A stretch of DNA of 10,204 nucleotides, taken from assembly GCA_052144935.1 (NCBI GenBank), contig JBKQPR010000136.1, positions 1 to 10,204 on the forward strand, written 5' to 3'. This DNA is from JOPF133 sp052144935. Lineage in GTDB: Bacteria > Acidobacteriota > Terriglobia > Bryobacterales > Bryobacteraceae. This document shows positions 1-7,902 of this stretch, in pieces. Each line of letters starts with the position of its first letter. Positions within the stretch are counted from its first letter, which is position 1. The translations under genes were made by a program, and so were the position numbers. The notes beneath the pieces are model-generated. The model made no database searches and had not been told where the DNA came from. It saw only the letters and a program-made list of their open reading frames with translations.

Positions 1-195
1 AGTACTTTGTTTTCAACGCCGGCGTAAACCCTGAAAAATGCCGTGAAACGCGAAAGCCGCGGCAGATTTGGCGGTCTCGCTCCGTTCCATCCGGCCCGCC
101 GGGGGCCCAGCTGAGCCGCGACCGTCACTCGCCGTTGGCGAGCAAGGGAGCGGTTTCGGCCAGGAATCCCCAAAACGGTTAAGCACCCCCTTTCT

Positions 196-1266
196 TTACG
201 CGGCCAGCGATTCGCCAGCGCTCCAGACGTCGCGGACCACGGCCTCGCGGAAGAACACGAGAGTGGACCGGTCCTCGCGCGTGCTGACGCGAACGGAATC
301 GCCGGAGCGGATCTGGCCGGAAGCCAGCAGATTGGCCAGCGGCTGGACCAGCAGACGCTCGATGGCGCGCTTCAGATGGCGGGCGCCGTACCGCGAATCG
401 AATCCTTCGCGAAGCAACATCTCGCGAGCGCTTTCGGCGATGTTCATGTCGAACGGCGTGGCCGCCCTCTCCAGCCGCTGCTGCACCATCGACAGTTCGA
501 TGTCGAGAATCCGGTGCAATTCCTCCTCGCCTAGCGGTTTGAAGACCACGATCTTGTCCAGGCGGTTGACGAACTCGGGCGTAAACCTGCGGCGGGCCGC
601 AGCCACGCCGACACGCGCCATCCGGACGTCGAGGCCGCCCTGGAAGCCGCTATCCTCCACCTTGGGGCTGAAGCCCACCTGTGGAGTGCTGAGCGCGGTC
701 ATCTCGGAAGCGCCGAGATTGCTGGTCAGGAAAATCATCGAGGCTGAGAAATCGACCCGGCGATTGTCGCCCAGCGTGAGGATGCCCTTGTCCAGGATGC
801 CGAGCAGGAGATTCCACAACGCGTCCGACGCCTTTTCGATTTCGTCGAAGAGCACCAGGCTGAGCTTGAGCTTGTCGGTGTGATGCCGGTTCAACGCCTC
901 CTGGGATAGAAGCGGGTGGGTCTCGCGATGCCCCAGGTATCCCGGCGGCGAGCCGATCAGCTTGGCGACCTCGTGGCTGTGCTGATACTCGGCGCAATCG
1001 ATCTTGATCATCGCCTTGGGGTCGTTCAGAAGGGACTGAGCGGTCGCCTCGACGATGCGCGTTTTGCCCGATCCGGTCGGGCCGAGGAACAGAAAATTGC
1101 CGATCGGGCGTCCGGCCGGCGAGAGGCCGGTCACGTGGCTCTGGTAAGCCGTGACCACCTCGCGAATGGCTTCGTCTTGTCCAACCACCAGTCGGCGGAG
1201 ACTGGCTTCCAGGTCCAACGCCTGTCTTCCCGTCCTGGTTGTGTCCAGCAGTACAAGCTTCGACAT
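196..1266 (-). CDS. Stand-alone Clp/Hsp100 D2-like AAA+ ATPase
   Basis: Predicted 356-residue cytoplasmic ATPase that would use ATP hydrolysis to remodel or thread protein substrates. Seen from the ATG at 1266: Walker A GPTGSGKT (62-69), a pore-loop-like PPGYLG (107-112, Tyr110), Walker B LVLFDEIEKA (about 137-146), a sensor-1-like LTSN, an FVNRLD arginine-finger region and a C-terminal small domain with the sensor-2 motif YGARHLKRAI. This is the AAA_2 plus ClpB D2-small layout. Full ClpA/B/C proteins of about 750-860 residues also carry an N domain and a first AAA module; both are absent here. The N-terminus is short and begins directly before VVGQDEAI, so this is a compact form rather than an obvious truncation. 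No ClpP-docking loop was identified. The ATG at 1266 is preferred over the in-frame TTG at 1284 because GGAAGGAG lies 5-6 bases ahead of it. Substrate unknown. Confidence 0.88.
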   Translation of the reverse strand: MSKLVLLDTTRTGRQALDLEASLRRLVVGQDEAIREVVTAYQSHVTGLSPAGRPIGNFLFLGPTGSGKTRIVEATAQSLLNDPKAMIKIDCAEYQHSHEVAKLIGSPPGYLGHRETHPLLSQEALNRHHTDKLKLSLVLFDEIEKASDALWNLLLGILDKGILTLGDNRRVDFSASMIFLTSNLGASEMTALSTPQVGFSPKVEDSGFQGGLDVRMARVGVAAARRRFTPEFVNRLDKIVVFKPLGEEELHRILDIELSMVQQRLERAATPFDMNIAESAREMLLREGFDSRYGARHLKRAIERLLVQPLANLLASGQIRSGDSVRVSTREDRSTLVFFREAVVRDVWSAGESLAA

Positions 1267-1282
1267 TTTGCGCTCCTTCCGC

Positions 1283-1362
1283 AACGGTCATTCAACCGTT
1301 AACCCAACTATGCGCTTTCCGAACCCGGAAAGAATCACGAGATCGAAGGCTTTTGGGTTAAC
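1283..1362. promoter_or_regulatory. Nested inverted repeats upstream of the AAA+ gene
   Basis: Three perfect inverted repeats are stacked in 80 bases just upstream of the AAA+ start. AACGGT (1283-1288) pairs with ACCGTT (1295-1300) over a 6-base loop. GTTAACCCAA (1298-1307) pairs with TTGGGTTAAC (1353-1362). Between these arms CTTTCCG (1315-1321) pairs with CGGAAAG (1326-1332) over a 4-base loop. The nearest arm lies 17 bases from the ATG, just outside the ribosome-binding site. This could be a pair of operator half-sites for a regulator or a folded 5' leader of the AAA+ mRNA. The pairing is seen directly; the function is inferred. Confidence 0.55.
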
Positions 1363-1752
1363 ACAGTGGATCAAGGCGGCGATACCCTTGCCGGGTTATG
1401 GAATCCGGTAGGGGGCCAGTTTGGAGCAGGCACTCCCGGCGCGGCTATAGGCAAAGCACCGGCGGACGCTTCCGCGAGTCGACCTTTCGCCCGAGGCTGG
1501 ACGGTTGCGGTAAGGGCGTCTCACGCGAGTGATCACAAATCCCCGGACGCAAGCCGACTTGTCGTTCCCTATCCGGAAGAGGCGCCAGGAAGGTTCGGCA
1601 ACCGAGCCAACGGACTGGCGTCCCAAGCCGAATCCGCCAAGTTGAGAAGGACCGCAGGTCCCTATATGTAGTATGCTGGTGGGCAGAAACCACAAGGAGT
1701 TGTGGGACATTGGCAGCGATGGCGAAATGGTGTAAAACTAAGGTTGATTCAA
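1363..1752. other. Gene-free stretch between divergent genes
   Basis: I see no convincing gene here; the open frames on both strands lack ribosome-binding sites and have no protein-like composition. A short hairpin, GGACC (1649-1653) with GGTCC (1657-1661), precedes an AT-rich run, CTATATGTAGTATG (1662-1675). The latter is the only plausible promoter -10 area for the dCTP deaminase, with a weak TTGAGA (1642-1647) upstream. AAGGAG at 1694-1699 sits too close to the GTG at 1702 and far from the ATG at 1753. A 19-codon frame (1719-1778, beginning MAKWCK) overlaps the deaminase start in another frame. In Vibrio the related avcD gene is controlled by an RNA, AvcI, so an RNA partner could lie here, but nothing in the sequence proves one. 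Confidence 0.5.
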
Positions 1753-3318
1753 ATGATGCAGGAAGCGGCAGCGGATAAGCCGAAAGGACCGGAACTCGTC
1801 TTCGGTTTGGTTGGCCCCCTCGGTACTGATCTCGACCTCGTTGGCCGCGCGCTGCAAGACGTGTTGAGCCAAGTGGAGTACAAAAGTGAGGTTCATCGTC
1901 TTAGCCTACTTATGCGTGACGTTCCGAAGGAACCCTGGTCTCTTCTTAAGGAGGGCCCTTTCGATCAGATGGTTGACAGCCATATGACGGCAGGTAACAG
2001 ATTCTGTGAAGTTCTCGAACGAAACGATGCCGTCGCCCTTCTTGGTATCGGTGCGATTGCTGACACGCGGGACGCGGTTATGGGTGACGCCAACGTCTCC
2101 ATTCCCCGATTTGCTCACGTCTTAAGATCATTGAAACGGCCGAAAGAGGTCGAGACGCTTCGGAAGATCTACGGACCAACATTCTTCGTGGTTGGATCTC
2201 ATGCGCCTAGGGCTAGGCGCCTTCAAAACGTTGCAACCAAGATTGCCGAATCGCACTTTAGTAATAAGATCTCTGAGCACGTCATCGAGGCGGAGAGGCT
2301 ATTAAAACGGGACGAAGCAGAATCGGGGGATTCCGGCCAGAACGTCCGAGATACGTTCCCTTTGGCGGACATCATCGTGGACTCGACCCAAGAAACAAGG
2401 ATGACCGAATCGCTTTCACGATTCACTGAACTCCTGTTTGGGAACACTTTCCATACGCCCACAAAAGACGAGCAAGGCATGTTCTGTGCCAACGGAGCAG
2501 CATTTCGCTCTGCTTCCCTTGCTCGGCAAGTCGGCGCGGCATTGTGCCGGGGCGATGGGACAGTCATCGGATTGGGAGTCAATGAAGTACCGAAGTTTAG
2601 CGGCGGCTTATATTGGGATGACGATTCGTTTGATGGGCGCGATTTTCGTAGCGGATATGACACCAGCGACAGGATGAGGGAGAATCTCCTTGCCGATATC
2701 CTGGACCGCCTGCAAAAAAATCAGTGGCTTGCCGAGTCCAAGAAAACCACGCATGTAACCGAAATGGTCAAGGAGGCGCTAAGGGACGGCAAGGATGGCG
2801 AAGAGCCGATAATGAAGGGTGTCCAATTTACGAGCACAATCGATTTTGTACGCGCTGTTCACGCCGAAATGGCCGCGATAACCGACGCAGCTAGACACGG
2901 TGTTGCAACTAAGGGTTGTGTCCTTTACACCACAACATTTCCCTGCCATGACTGTGCCAAGCACATCGTCGCAGCAGGAATCAAGCGCGTTGTTTATCTC
3001 GAACCATACGCGAAGAGTCTTGTAGGAGAGCTCTATTCGGATTCGATTGTTGTCGATCGAGAGGGACAATGCGGGGACAAAGTTACATTTGAACCTTTTG
3101 TAGGTATAGCCCCAAAACGCTACTCGGACCTCTTTGCGTTGGCCGGCCGAAGCCGAAAGAACAAAGATGGCACTGTCAAAGCATGGCGTCGATCCGGGTC
3201 TCTCCCGAATATTCCTGAGTATAGCGTTGCGAGGATGGCCGCTGAACAAAAGGAGTTCAAGGATTTCAAAAACGAAATGGAAAAGAAAGGCTTAGTGCAG
3301 GAGGAAACGAATAAATGA
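1753..3318 (+). CDS. Anti-phage dCTP deaminase (DCD/AvcD type)
   Basis: Predicted cytoplasmic enzyme that deaminates dCTP/dCMP upon phage infection, draining the deoxycytidine pool so that phage DNA synthesis stalls (known for the DCD/AvcD family). The protein has 521 residues from the ATG at 1753. The N-terminal kinase-like domain opens with ELVFGLVGPLGTDLD, a glycine-rich P-loop-like segment lacking the usual Walker lysine. It continues through VALLGIGAIADTRD, FFVVGSHAPRARR and a charged segment with GQNVRDTFPLADIIVD. The C-terminal deaminase domain includes SLARQVGAALCRGDGTVIGLG, the HAE motif (codons 2860-2868; zinc His and catalytic Glu) and PCHDC (codons 2941-2955; two zinc Cys). All zinc and catalytic residues are intact. 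An in-frame GTG at 1702 would add 17 residues, but its AAGGAG is only two bases away; the ATG has a weak AAGG. The gene overlaps its downstream neighbour by ATGA. Its GC content is visibly lower than in the flanking genes, suggesting transfer. Confidence 0.88.
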   Translation: MMQEAAADKPKGPELVFGLVGPLGTDLDLVGRALQDVLSQVEYKSEVHRLSLLMRDVPKEPWSLLKEGPFDQMVDSHMTAGNRFCEVLERNDAVALLGIGAIADTRDAVMGDANVSIPRFAHVLRSLKRPKEVETLRKIYGPTFFVVGSHAPRARRLQNVATKIAESHFSNKISEHVIEAERLLKRDEAESGDSGQNVRDTFPLADIIVDSTQETRMTESLSRFTELLFGNTFHTPTKDEQGMFCANGAAFRSASLARQVGAALCRGDGTVIGLGVNEVPKFSGGLYWDDDSFDGRDFRSGYDTSDRMRENLLADILDRLQKNQWLAESKKTTHVTEMVKEALRDGKDGEEPIMKGVQFTSTIDFVRAVHAEMAAITDAARHGVATKGCVLYTTTFPCHDCAKHIVAAGIKRVVYLEPYAKSLVGELYSDSIVVDREGQCGDKVTFEPFVGIAPKRYSDLFALAGRSRKNKDGTVKAWRRSGSLPNIPEYSVARMAAEQKEFKDFKNEMEKKGLVQEETNK

Positions 3319-3512
3319 GTTTACGAAAGGATTGGCTCAATCGTCAATTTGTAAGAGTTGATGCCGACGTGCGAAATTGGCCTATCTCTATGAAGGTAGA
3401 AGCTGGTTTTGCGGCTAGAGAACAGGCTGGGCAAGGGCTATCTTGTACTTCTAGCGAGAAAGCTGCGGCAGTTGAGATGGCACCTAAGGAGCCAGTTAAG
3501 AATAAGGATTAA
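3315..3512 (+). CDS. Small protein translationally coupled to dCTP deaminase
   Basis: Encodes 65 residues that I do not recognise. The start codon overlaps the deaminase stop as ATGA, and the end of the deaminase gene (GTGCAGGAGGAAACG, 3296-3310) supplies a strong AGGAGG site, so the two proteins should be made together. The N-terminal half is protein-like and amphipathic: DWLNRQFVRVDADVRNWPISMK, given here as DWLNRQFVRV plus DADVRNWPISMK (residues 6-27). Trp, Phe, Val and the Trp-Pro pair are spaced as in a short helix plus turn. The tail is Ala/Glu/Lys-rich, ends in KNKD, and has one Cys (residue 44). No signal peptide or membrane segment. Base composition matches the deaminase, not the pump genes beyond. 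It may be an accessory or regulator of the defence enzyme; this rests only on coupling. Confidence 0.6.
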   Translation: MSLRKDWLNRQFVRVDADVRNWPISMKVEAGFAAREQAGQGLSCTSSEKAAAVEMAPKEPVKNKD

Positions 3513-3518
3513 CGGACC

Positions 3519-3542
3519 ATGGACGTCCATTGCCTTTGGCAA
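3519..3542. repeat. Short palindrome and hairpin in convergent gap
   Basis: The gap between the small coupled gene and the end of the tolC-like gene (3513-3678) holds a perfect 12-base palindrome, ATGGACGTCCAT (3519-3530). Immediately after it, TTGCC (3530-3534) pairs with GGCAA (3538-3542) over a TTT loop. The placement between converging genes would suit a termination region, but no T-run follows on either strand, so a classic intrinsic terminator is not supported. Nothing else is evident in the gap. Confidence 0.35.
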
Positions 3543-3678
3543 GCTGATTTATCGCTCCGGACGCCCGTCGCGGAGCCGCGGAAGGCAGCGGAGCGTGTCC
3601 TCCGTGAGACCATCGCGTTTCACCGGGCGACCGGCGAATCATCCGGCGGTGGGCCAAACTGACCCGCTACCTGAAATC

Positions 3679-5010
3679 CTATTGCCCTGGAGTCCGGCCG
3701 ATGGTCTGCTCGAGTTCCGCCTGCGCGAACAGGTGCGCCAGTTGCGCCTGCAGGAGATCGGCCTGCGCCTTGTAGCTGGCCGCGGAAGCCTGCCGCCGCG
3801 CCGACACCAGGACCACGCCCTCTGTCAACTGATTCTGCGTGACCCGTTCGCCCTCGGCGCGCAGCTTGACGACTTCGGCGGCCACCTGCAACATTTGTTC
3901 CGTCCGCTCCACCTTGTTGAGGCTGCGTTCGATCTGCACGCTCATGGAGTCCTTCAGCTTCTCGACGTTCTGTTCGGCTTGCGCCAACTCCGCTTCGCGC
4001 TCGCGCACCACGGCGCGGCGCTTGCCGAAGTCGAACAAATCGTAATTGAGGGAGGCGCCGAACGTGCCGAAGTTGTGGACCAGGAACGGAACGCCGCTCT
4101 GATAGCTCTGCCGGGCAAATACCGAGACGTCGGGAATGTACGCCGATTTGGCGGCGGCCACCCCAGCTTTCGCCTGTTCGACCTTTTCCTGGGCGGCGGC
4201 GATCTGCGGATTCTCCGCCAGCGCCGCGCTCAGGGCTTCCTCGCGCGAGGGTCCGGGGAGCGCGACCGGTTCCACGGGGCTCAGTTCCAGGCGCGTGTCG
4301 AGGGGCAGTGCGAGCAGGTCGTTCAGCTCGTAATTCAGGTCGGAAAGCTGCAGATCGAGGGTGAGCGAATCCTGTAGGCTCTGCAACAAGCCGGCCCGGC
4401 CTTCGATGGCAGCCACCTTGAGGGCATTGCCGTTGCGGATGTCTTGCTGGCTCTCGCTCAGGCGCGTCTCGGAGTAGGCGCTTTCCTGCTCGGCGGCGAG
4501 TTTCCGGAGGCGCGTGGTCAAAATGTTGTAGTAGACCTGGTGGACCTGAAGCGCCACCTCGTTTTCGGCGGCCTTCAAATCGTCGCGCGAGGCGGCGGTC
4601 TCGGCGGCGGCGATGCGGTTGGCCGCGTGGATGCGGATGAGCGGCGTCAGCGGTTGCGTCAGCGACGTTCCGCTGGTAAAAAACGTCTGGTTGCCCTGAG
4701 TGATGAGGACATTGCGATCGGGCGACAGTCCTCCGCCCGGGATAGTGCCAAACGCCCCCGCCGGAATGCCGATGTCCTCAACCGCGGTGGTGTGGGCGAT
4801 CATCGACTGATTCTTGAGCTCCGGAAAGTAGTCGGCCCGGTTGGCGGCTTTCTTCTGTTCGTTTTCAGCCACCTTGAGGCGGGCGATCTTCAACGAGCGA
4901 TTCTGCGCCAGGGCCATCCGGACGGCATCGGGAAGGGTCAACTTCTGCGGCTCCGCGGCGAACGCGGCGGGAACGATTAATAAAAGATAAGCCAAAAGAC
5001 GACGGCTCAT
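3679..5010 (-). CDS. TolC-family outer-membrane efflux channel
   Basis: A 443-residue outer-membrane factor, the exit duct of the pump encoded by the two genes before it. A clear signal peptide (Arg-Arg then LLAYLLLIVPAAFA, cleavage near residue 18) leads into two OEP repeats. The first (about 25-215) begins LTLPDAVRMALAQNRSLKIA; the second (about 250-435) begins REEALSAALAENPQIAAAQ and includes YDLFDFGKRRAVV, a typical TolC-family strand and turn. Long Ala/Gln/Glu-rich helices follow, as expected for the periplasmic tunnel. There is no lipobox cysteine at the cleavage site, unlike NodT/OprM-type lipoproteins. Length is normal for the family. The start ATG overlaps the MFS stop (ATGA) and CAGGAG lies about 8 bases ahead. 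Last gene of the probable operon. Substrate cannot be told from sequence. Confidence 0.93.
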   Translation of the reverse strand: MSRRLLAYLLLIVPAAFAAEPQKLTLPDAVRMALAQNRSLKIARLKVAENEQKKAANRADYFPELKNQSMIAHTTAVEDIGIPAGAFGTIPGGGLSPDRNVLITQGNQTFFTSGTSLTQPLTPLIRIHAANRIAAAETAASRDDLKAAENEVALQVHQVYYNILTTRLRKLAAEQESAYSETRLSESQQDIRNGNALKVAAIEGRAGLLQSLQDSLTLDLQLSDLNYELNDLLALPLDTRLELSPVEPVALPGPSREEALSAALAENPQIAAAQEKVEQAKAGVAAAKSAYIPDVSVFARQSYQSGVPFLVHNFGTFGASLNYDLFDFGKRRAVVREREAELAQAEQNVEKLKDSMSVQIERSLNKVERTEQMLQVAAEVVKLRAEGERVTQNQLTEGVVLVSARRQASAASYKAQADLLQAQLAHLFAQAELEQTIGRTPGQ

Positions 5011-6617
5011 TGCGATTTCTCCTGAGGGCGAAGACTAATGATGGGGGGACGCATGAAGGCGATCAGCAGCAGATAGGCGGCGATGACCCAGGCGATGAGG
5101 AGGAAGGCGTCGGAGATCGCCATGGTGAAGGCTTGGGCTTTCACCTGTTGCGCGAGGATCGCGACCGACCTTGCCTGCGCCTCGTCCGGCCCCGCTGAGG
5201 GGGGCGTCAAGGCGGCGGCGATGCCGCGCAGGCGTTCCACCACGGTCCAATTTCCGATGTCCACATACTGTCCGAGCAGGTTGGAATGAAACTCTTCCCG
5301 GACGGCGATGAAACGCCCTATCACCACGGCCCCGATTTGCCCGCCCATCATGCGGATGGTGTGCATCAAGGCGGAGGCGGTAAGCGTATTGGTGACGCTC
5401 GAAAGCGCGCCCATTTCGACCAGGGTGAGAATGATGTTGGTGACCAGGGCGACGAACGCCACGCCGACGCCGAAGGAAATCACGAGTTCCGGCGTCACGA
5501 AGCTGTTGCCGGCCCAAGAGGAGTCAACGTGGGCGGCCATCCAGCAGCCGACAGCGACGGTCGCTAAACCGGCCGCCATAACGATGCGCGGCTGAATGAA
5601 GACGACGGCGAAGACCGTGACCCAGACGACCAGAAACTGCGGCGCTGCCACCCAGGCCAGCGCGGCGCCGGTCTGTAACGGCCGGTACCCGGGAATCGCG
5701 CTCAAGAAGGAGGGCTCCACCAGCAGCGATCCGAGCAACGAAAACCGGATCGCGAAGATGCCCAGTCCAATCAGCCAGATGTTACGGGCGCGGAGGAAGC
5801 TCAAATTCAGCAGCGGATTTGGAGCAATGTAGCGCCGCAGCAGGGAAGCGCCAAGCAGCAGGACGCCGGCGGCCACCATGCCGACGATGATCCCGGAACG
5901 CCACCAGTCCAGGCGCTGGCCCTGGTCGAGCGCGGCGTAGATCAGGCTGAGGCCGGCGCTCAGGTACAGGAAGCCGCGCCAGTTAGGCTTTTCGGGCTGA
6001 TCGGCGGGCGGAACTCCGAAGTACACGCAGACCATAGTCAGCGGCATCAGCAGAGCGCCGGTCCAGAAGATCCAATGCCACGAGAGGTGGTCCATGTACC
6101 AGCCGTGAATGTAATGGCCGACGTGGCTGCTGACCACGACATCGAGCGCGTATGCCGCGATGCCGAAGACGAGGAGCTTCTTTGGGAGACTGCGCGCCAC
6201 GAACGTGAGAGTGAGCGAGTAGAAGGGACCGAGCGCGACCCCAGCGACCGCCTCGAGCGCCAGCAGCACGCCGAGATTGGGCGCAAACGGCAGGGCGATG
6301 GACGCCGCGGTAAAGACCGCGCCGCCGATGAGCAGCACGCGGCGGATGCCGTAGGATGCTCCCAGGAAGACGCCGAAGACCGCGGTAAACATCATGCTCA
6401 TGTTGAGCACGGTGGGAATCCAGGAGGCGCCACCGAAGCTGTAGCCGAGGGCGCCGCGGAGATCGGGGAGGCCGGCGCTCAACAGTTTGCCGACAAGCTG
6501 CGAGGTGGCCACGCCGAGGAAGACGCCCAGGATGCCGATGTACGGATTCACCGATACCGGGGACGCGGCCGGCGCTACGGGCGGCGCGGTTGCGGTTTGT
6601 TCCGCGGTGGCGGTCAT
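5007..6617 (-). CDS. DHA2-family MFS efflux transporter (EmrB-like)
   Basis: A 536-residue inner-membrane proton-driven exporter of the 14-helix DHA2 branch; length and hydrophobic pattern fit EmrB/FarB-type proteins. After a Pro/Ala-rich cytoplasmic tail (1-24) the first helix starts near NPYIGILGVFLG. The family-typical loop ALDQGQRLDWWRSG lies near the middle, and the last helix (AFLLIAWVIAAYLLLIAF) is followed by a short tail. The segment after helix 2, GVFLGASYGIRRVL (about 82-95), occupies the place of MFS motif A (GxLaDrxGrk) but lacks the acidic residue. It should hand substrate to the adaptor encoded just upstream and the TolC-like channel downstream. It overlaps both neighbours by 4 bases, implying coupled translation. 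Likely substrates are amphipathic drugs, fatty acids or phenolics, by family analogy only. Confidence 0.92.
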   Translation of the reverse strand: MTATAEQTATAPPVAPAASPVSVNPYIGILGVFLGVATSQLVGKLLSAGLPDLRGALGYSFGGASWIPTVLNMSMMFTAVFGVFLGASYGIRRVLLIGGAVFTAASIALPFAPNLGVLLALEAVAGVALGPFYSLTLTFVARSLPKKLLVFGIAAYALDVVVSSHVGHYIHGWYMDHLSWHWIFWTGALLMPLTMVCVYFGVPPADQPEKPNWRGFLYLSAGLSLIYAALDQGQRLDWWRSGIIVGMVAAGVLLLGASLLRRYIAPNPLLNLSFLRARNIWLIGLGIFAIRFSLLGSLLVEPSFLSAIPGYRPLQTGAALAWVAAPQFLVVWVTVFAVVFIQPRIVMAAGLATVAVGCWMAAHVDSSWAGNSFVTPELVISFGVGVAFVALVTNIILTLVEMGALSSVTNTLTASALMHTIRMMGGQIGAVVIGRFIAVREEFHSNLLGQYVDIGNWTVVERLRGIAAALTPPSAGPDEAQARSVAILAQQVKAQAFTMAISDAFLLIAWVIAAYLLLIAFMRPPIISLRPQEKSQ

Positions 6618-7840
6618 CGCGAAGCGGTTCCCGTGCGGACGACGGCGATCACCGAGAGGCCGGGCCGGAGGCGCAGAAGATCGCGGCTTTCGTCGAGGAC
6701 GATTTTGACCGGCACGCGCTGCGTCACCTTGGTGAAGTTGCCGGTGGCGTTATCGGGCGGCAGCAAGGCGAACTGCGCGCCGCTGGCCGGTGCGATGTGC
6801 GCCACTTTCCCCTTGAGCGCGAGGCCGGGGAATTCGTCGATGCGGATTTCGGCGCGGTCGCCCTCGCGAATGTTGCGCAATTGGGTTTCGCGGTAATTGG
6901 CCTGCACCCAGATCTGCCGTTGGACGAGCGAAACCACCTGCGTGCCCGGACTCACCAACTGGCCGGCGCGCACCTTGCGTTCTCCGACGATTCCGTCTTC
7001 GGGCGCGACGATGCGGGTGTATCCGAGGTTGGTGCGGGCGAGATCGAAGGCGGCCTGGCGGGCCTTGAGGTCGGCGCGGAGCATCAGTTCCTGGGAATCG
7101 AGGACGGCGCTCTGGCGTACCTGGGCTTCGAGTTCGGCGCGATTGCTGGCGAGGTGAGCGGAGGCGCGGTCGAGGTCGGCCTGGCGGCTGACGCGCTGGG
7201 CGAGGGCGGAGCCAACCTCGGCTTCGTTGCTGGCGCGCGTGGCGCGAAAGCGCTCCTCGTTCGCGACTGCCTGCTCGAGTTGTTGGCGGGTGGCCGACTC
7301 CACGGCGAAGAGCGCCTCCTGGCGCTTGCGCTCGAGCAACGTGCGCTGTGCGTCGGCATCGGTGGCGGCGTAGGCGCCGGTGGCGTTGGCGATGGCGGCA
7401 TTGGCGGCGGCGATGCCGGCCTCGGCGGACGAGATCTCGGCCTCGGCGCTGGCGATGCCGGTTTGCGCCTGGTCGATGCGGGCGTCCTGCAGCTCCTTCT
7501 GGCGCTGATTGTTGATCAAGCCGCTCTCGCTCGAGCGCACGGCGGCCTCGGCCTGGTCGGCCTGAGCGCGGAAATCTTCGTCGCGCAGGGTCACGAGCAG
7601 GTCGCCGGCCTTCACCGCCTGATAATCGGAGACATCGACGGTGGCCACGATACCGGCGGCTTTGGTGCTCAGCGGCGTGACGTCGGCGCGGACGTTGGCG
7701 TCGTCGGTCTTCTGCTCTTCGCCTTCTCCCGCCCAAGTGGTCCAGTTGGAGGAGAGGAAGAAGATGAGGCCTATGGCGATGCCGAGGGTCGCGACGGCGA
7801 CGATACGGCCGCGAAATTTTTGGGCAAGGGTAGCGGGCAT
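6614..7840 (-). CDS. HlyD/EmrA-family periplasmic adaptor subunit
   Basis: A 408-residue membrane-fusion protein that bridges the MFS pump and the outer-membrane channel. A short cytoplasmic N-terminus (RGR at 10-12) precedes one membrane anchor (about 12-31, IVAVATLGIAIGLIFFLSS). The first lipoyl half (about 53-90, with AAGIVATVDVSDYQAVKAGD) is followed by a long Ala/Glu/Gln/Arg coiled-coil hairpin (about 90-270). The second lipoyl half (275-309, TRIVAPEDGIVGERKVRAGQ) leads into the beta-barrel (310 onwards, IWVQANYRETQLRNIREGD). The motif QFALLPPDNATGNFTKVTQR (about 356-375) is characteristic of EmrA-type adaptors that partner DHA2 transporters. GAGGAA lies about 9 bases before the ATG. A 62-base gap separates it from the small CxxC gene upstream, the only real gap in the operon; its stop overlaps the MFS start by ATGA. 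Confidence 0.93.
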   Translation of the reverse strand: MPATLAQKFRGRIVAVATLGIAIGLIFFLSSNWTTWAGEGEEQKTDDANVRADVTPLSTKAAGIVATVDVSDYQAVKAGDLLVTLRDEDFRAQADQAEAAVRSSESGLINNQRQKELQDARIDQAQTGIASAEAEISSAEAGIAAANAAIANATGAYAATDADAQRTLLERKRQEALFAVESATRQQLEQAVANEERFRATRASNEAEVGSALAQRVSRQADLDRASAHLASNRAELEAQVRQSAVLDSQELMLRADLKARQAAFDLARTNLGYTRIVAPEDGIVGERKVRAGQLVSPGTQVVSLVQRQIWVQANYRETQLRNIREGDRAEIRIDEFPGLALKGKVAHIAPASGAQFALLPPDNATGNFTKVTQRVPVKIVLDESRDLLRLRPGLSVIAVVRTGTASR

Positions 7841-7902
7841 AAATCAATTCCTCACTGTTTTGGATCGTTCGAGGCGGTGTTTTGTTGGATCAGCCGGTTG
7901 GA

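Noticed and set aside
3409..4377. Long plus-strand frame opposite the tolC-like gene, and similar frames opposite the pump genes
   Set aside because: High-GC antisense shadows; the minus-strand genes have signal peptides, family motifs and ribosome-binding sites.
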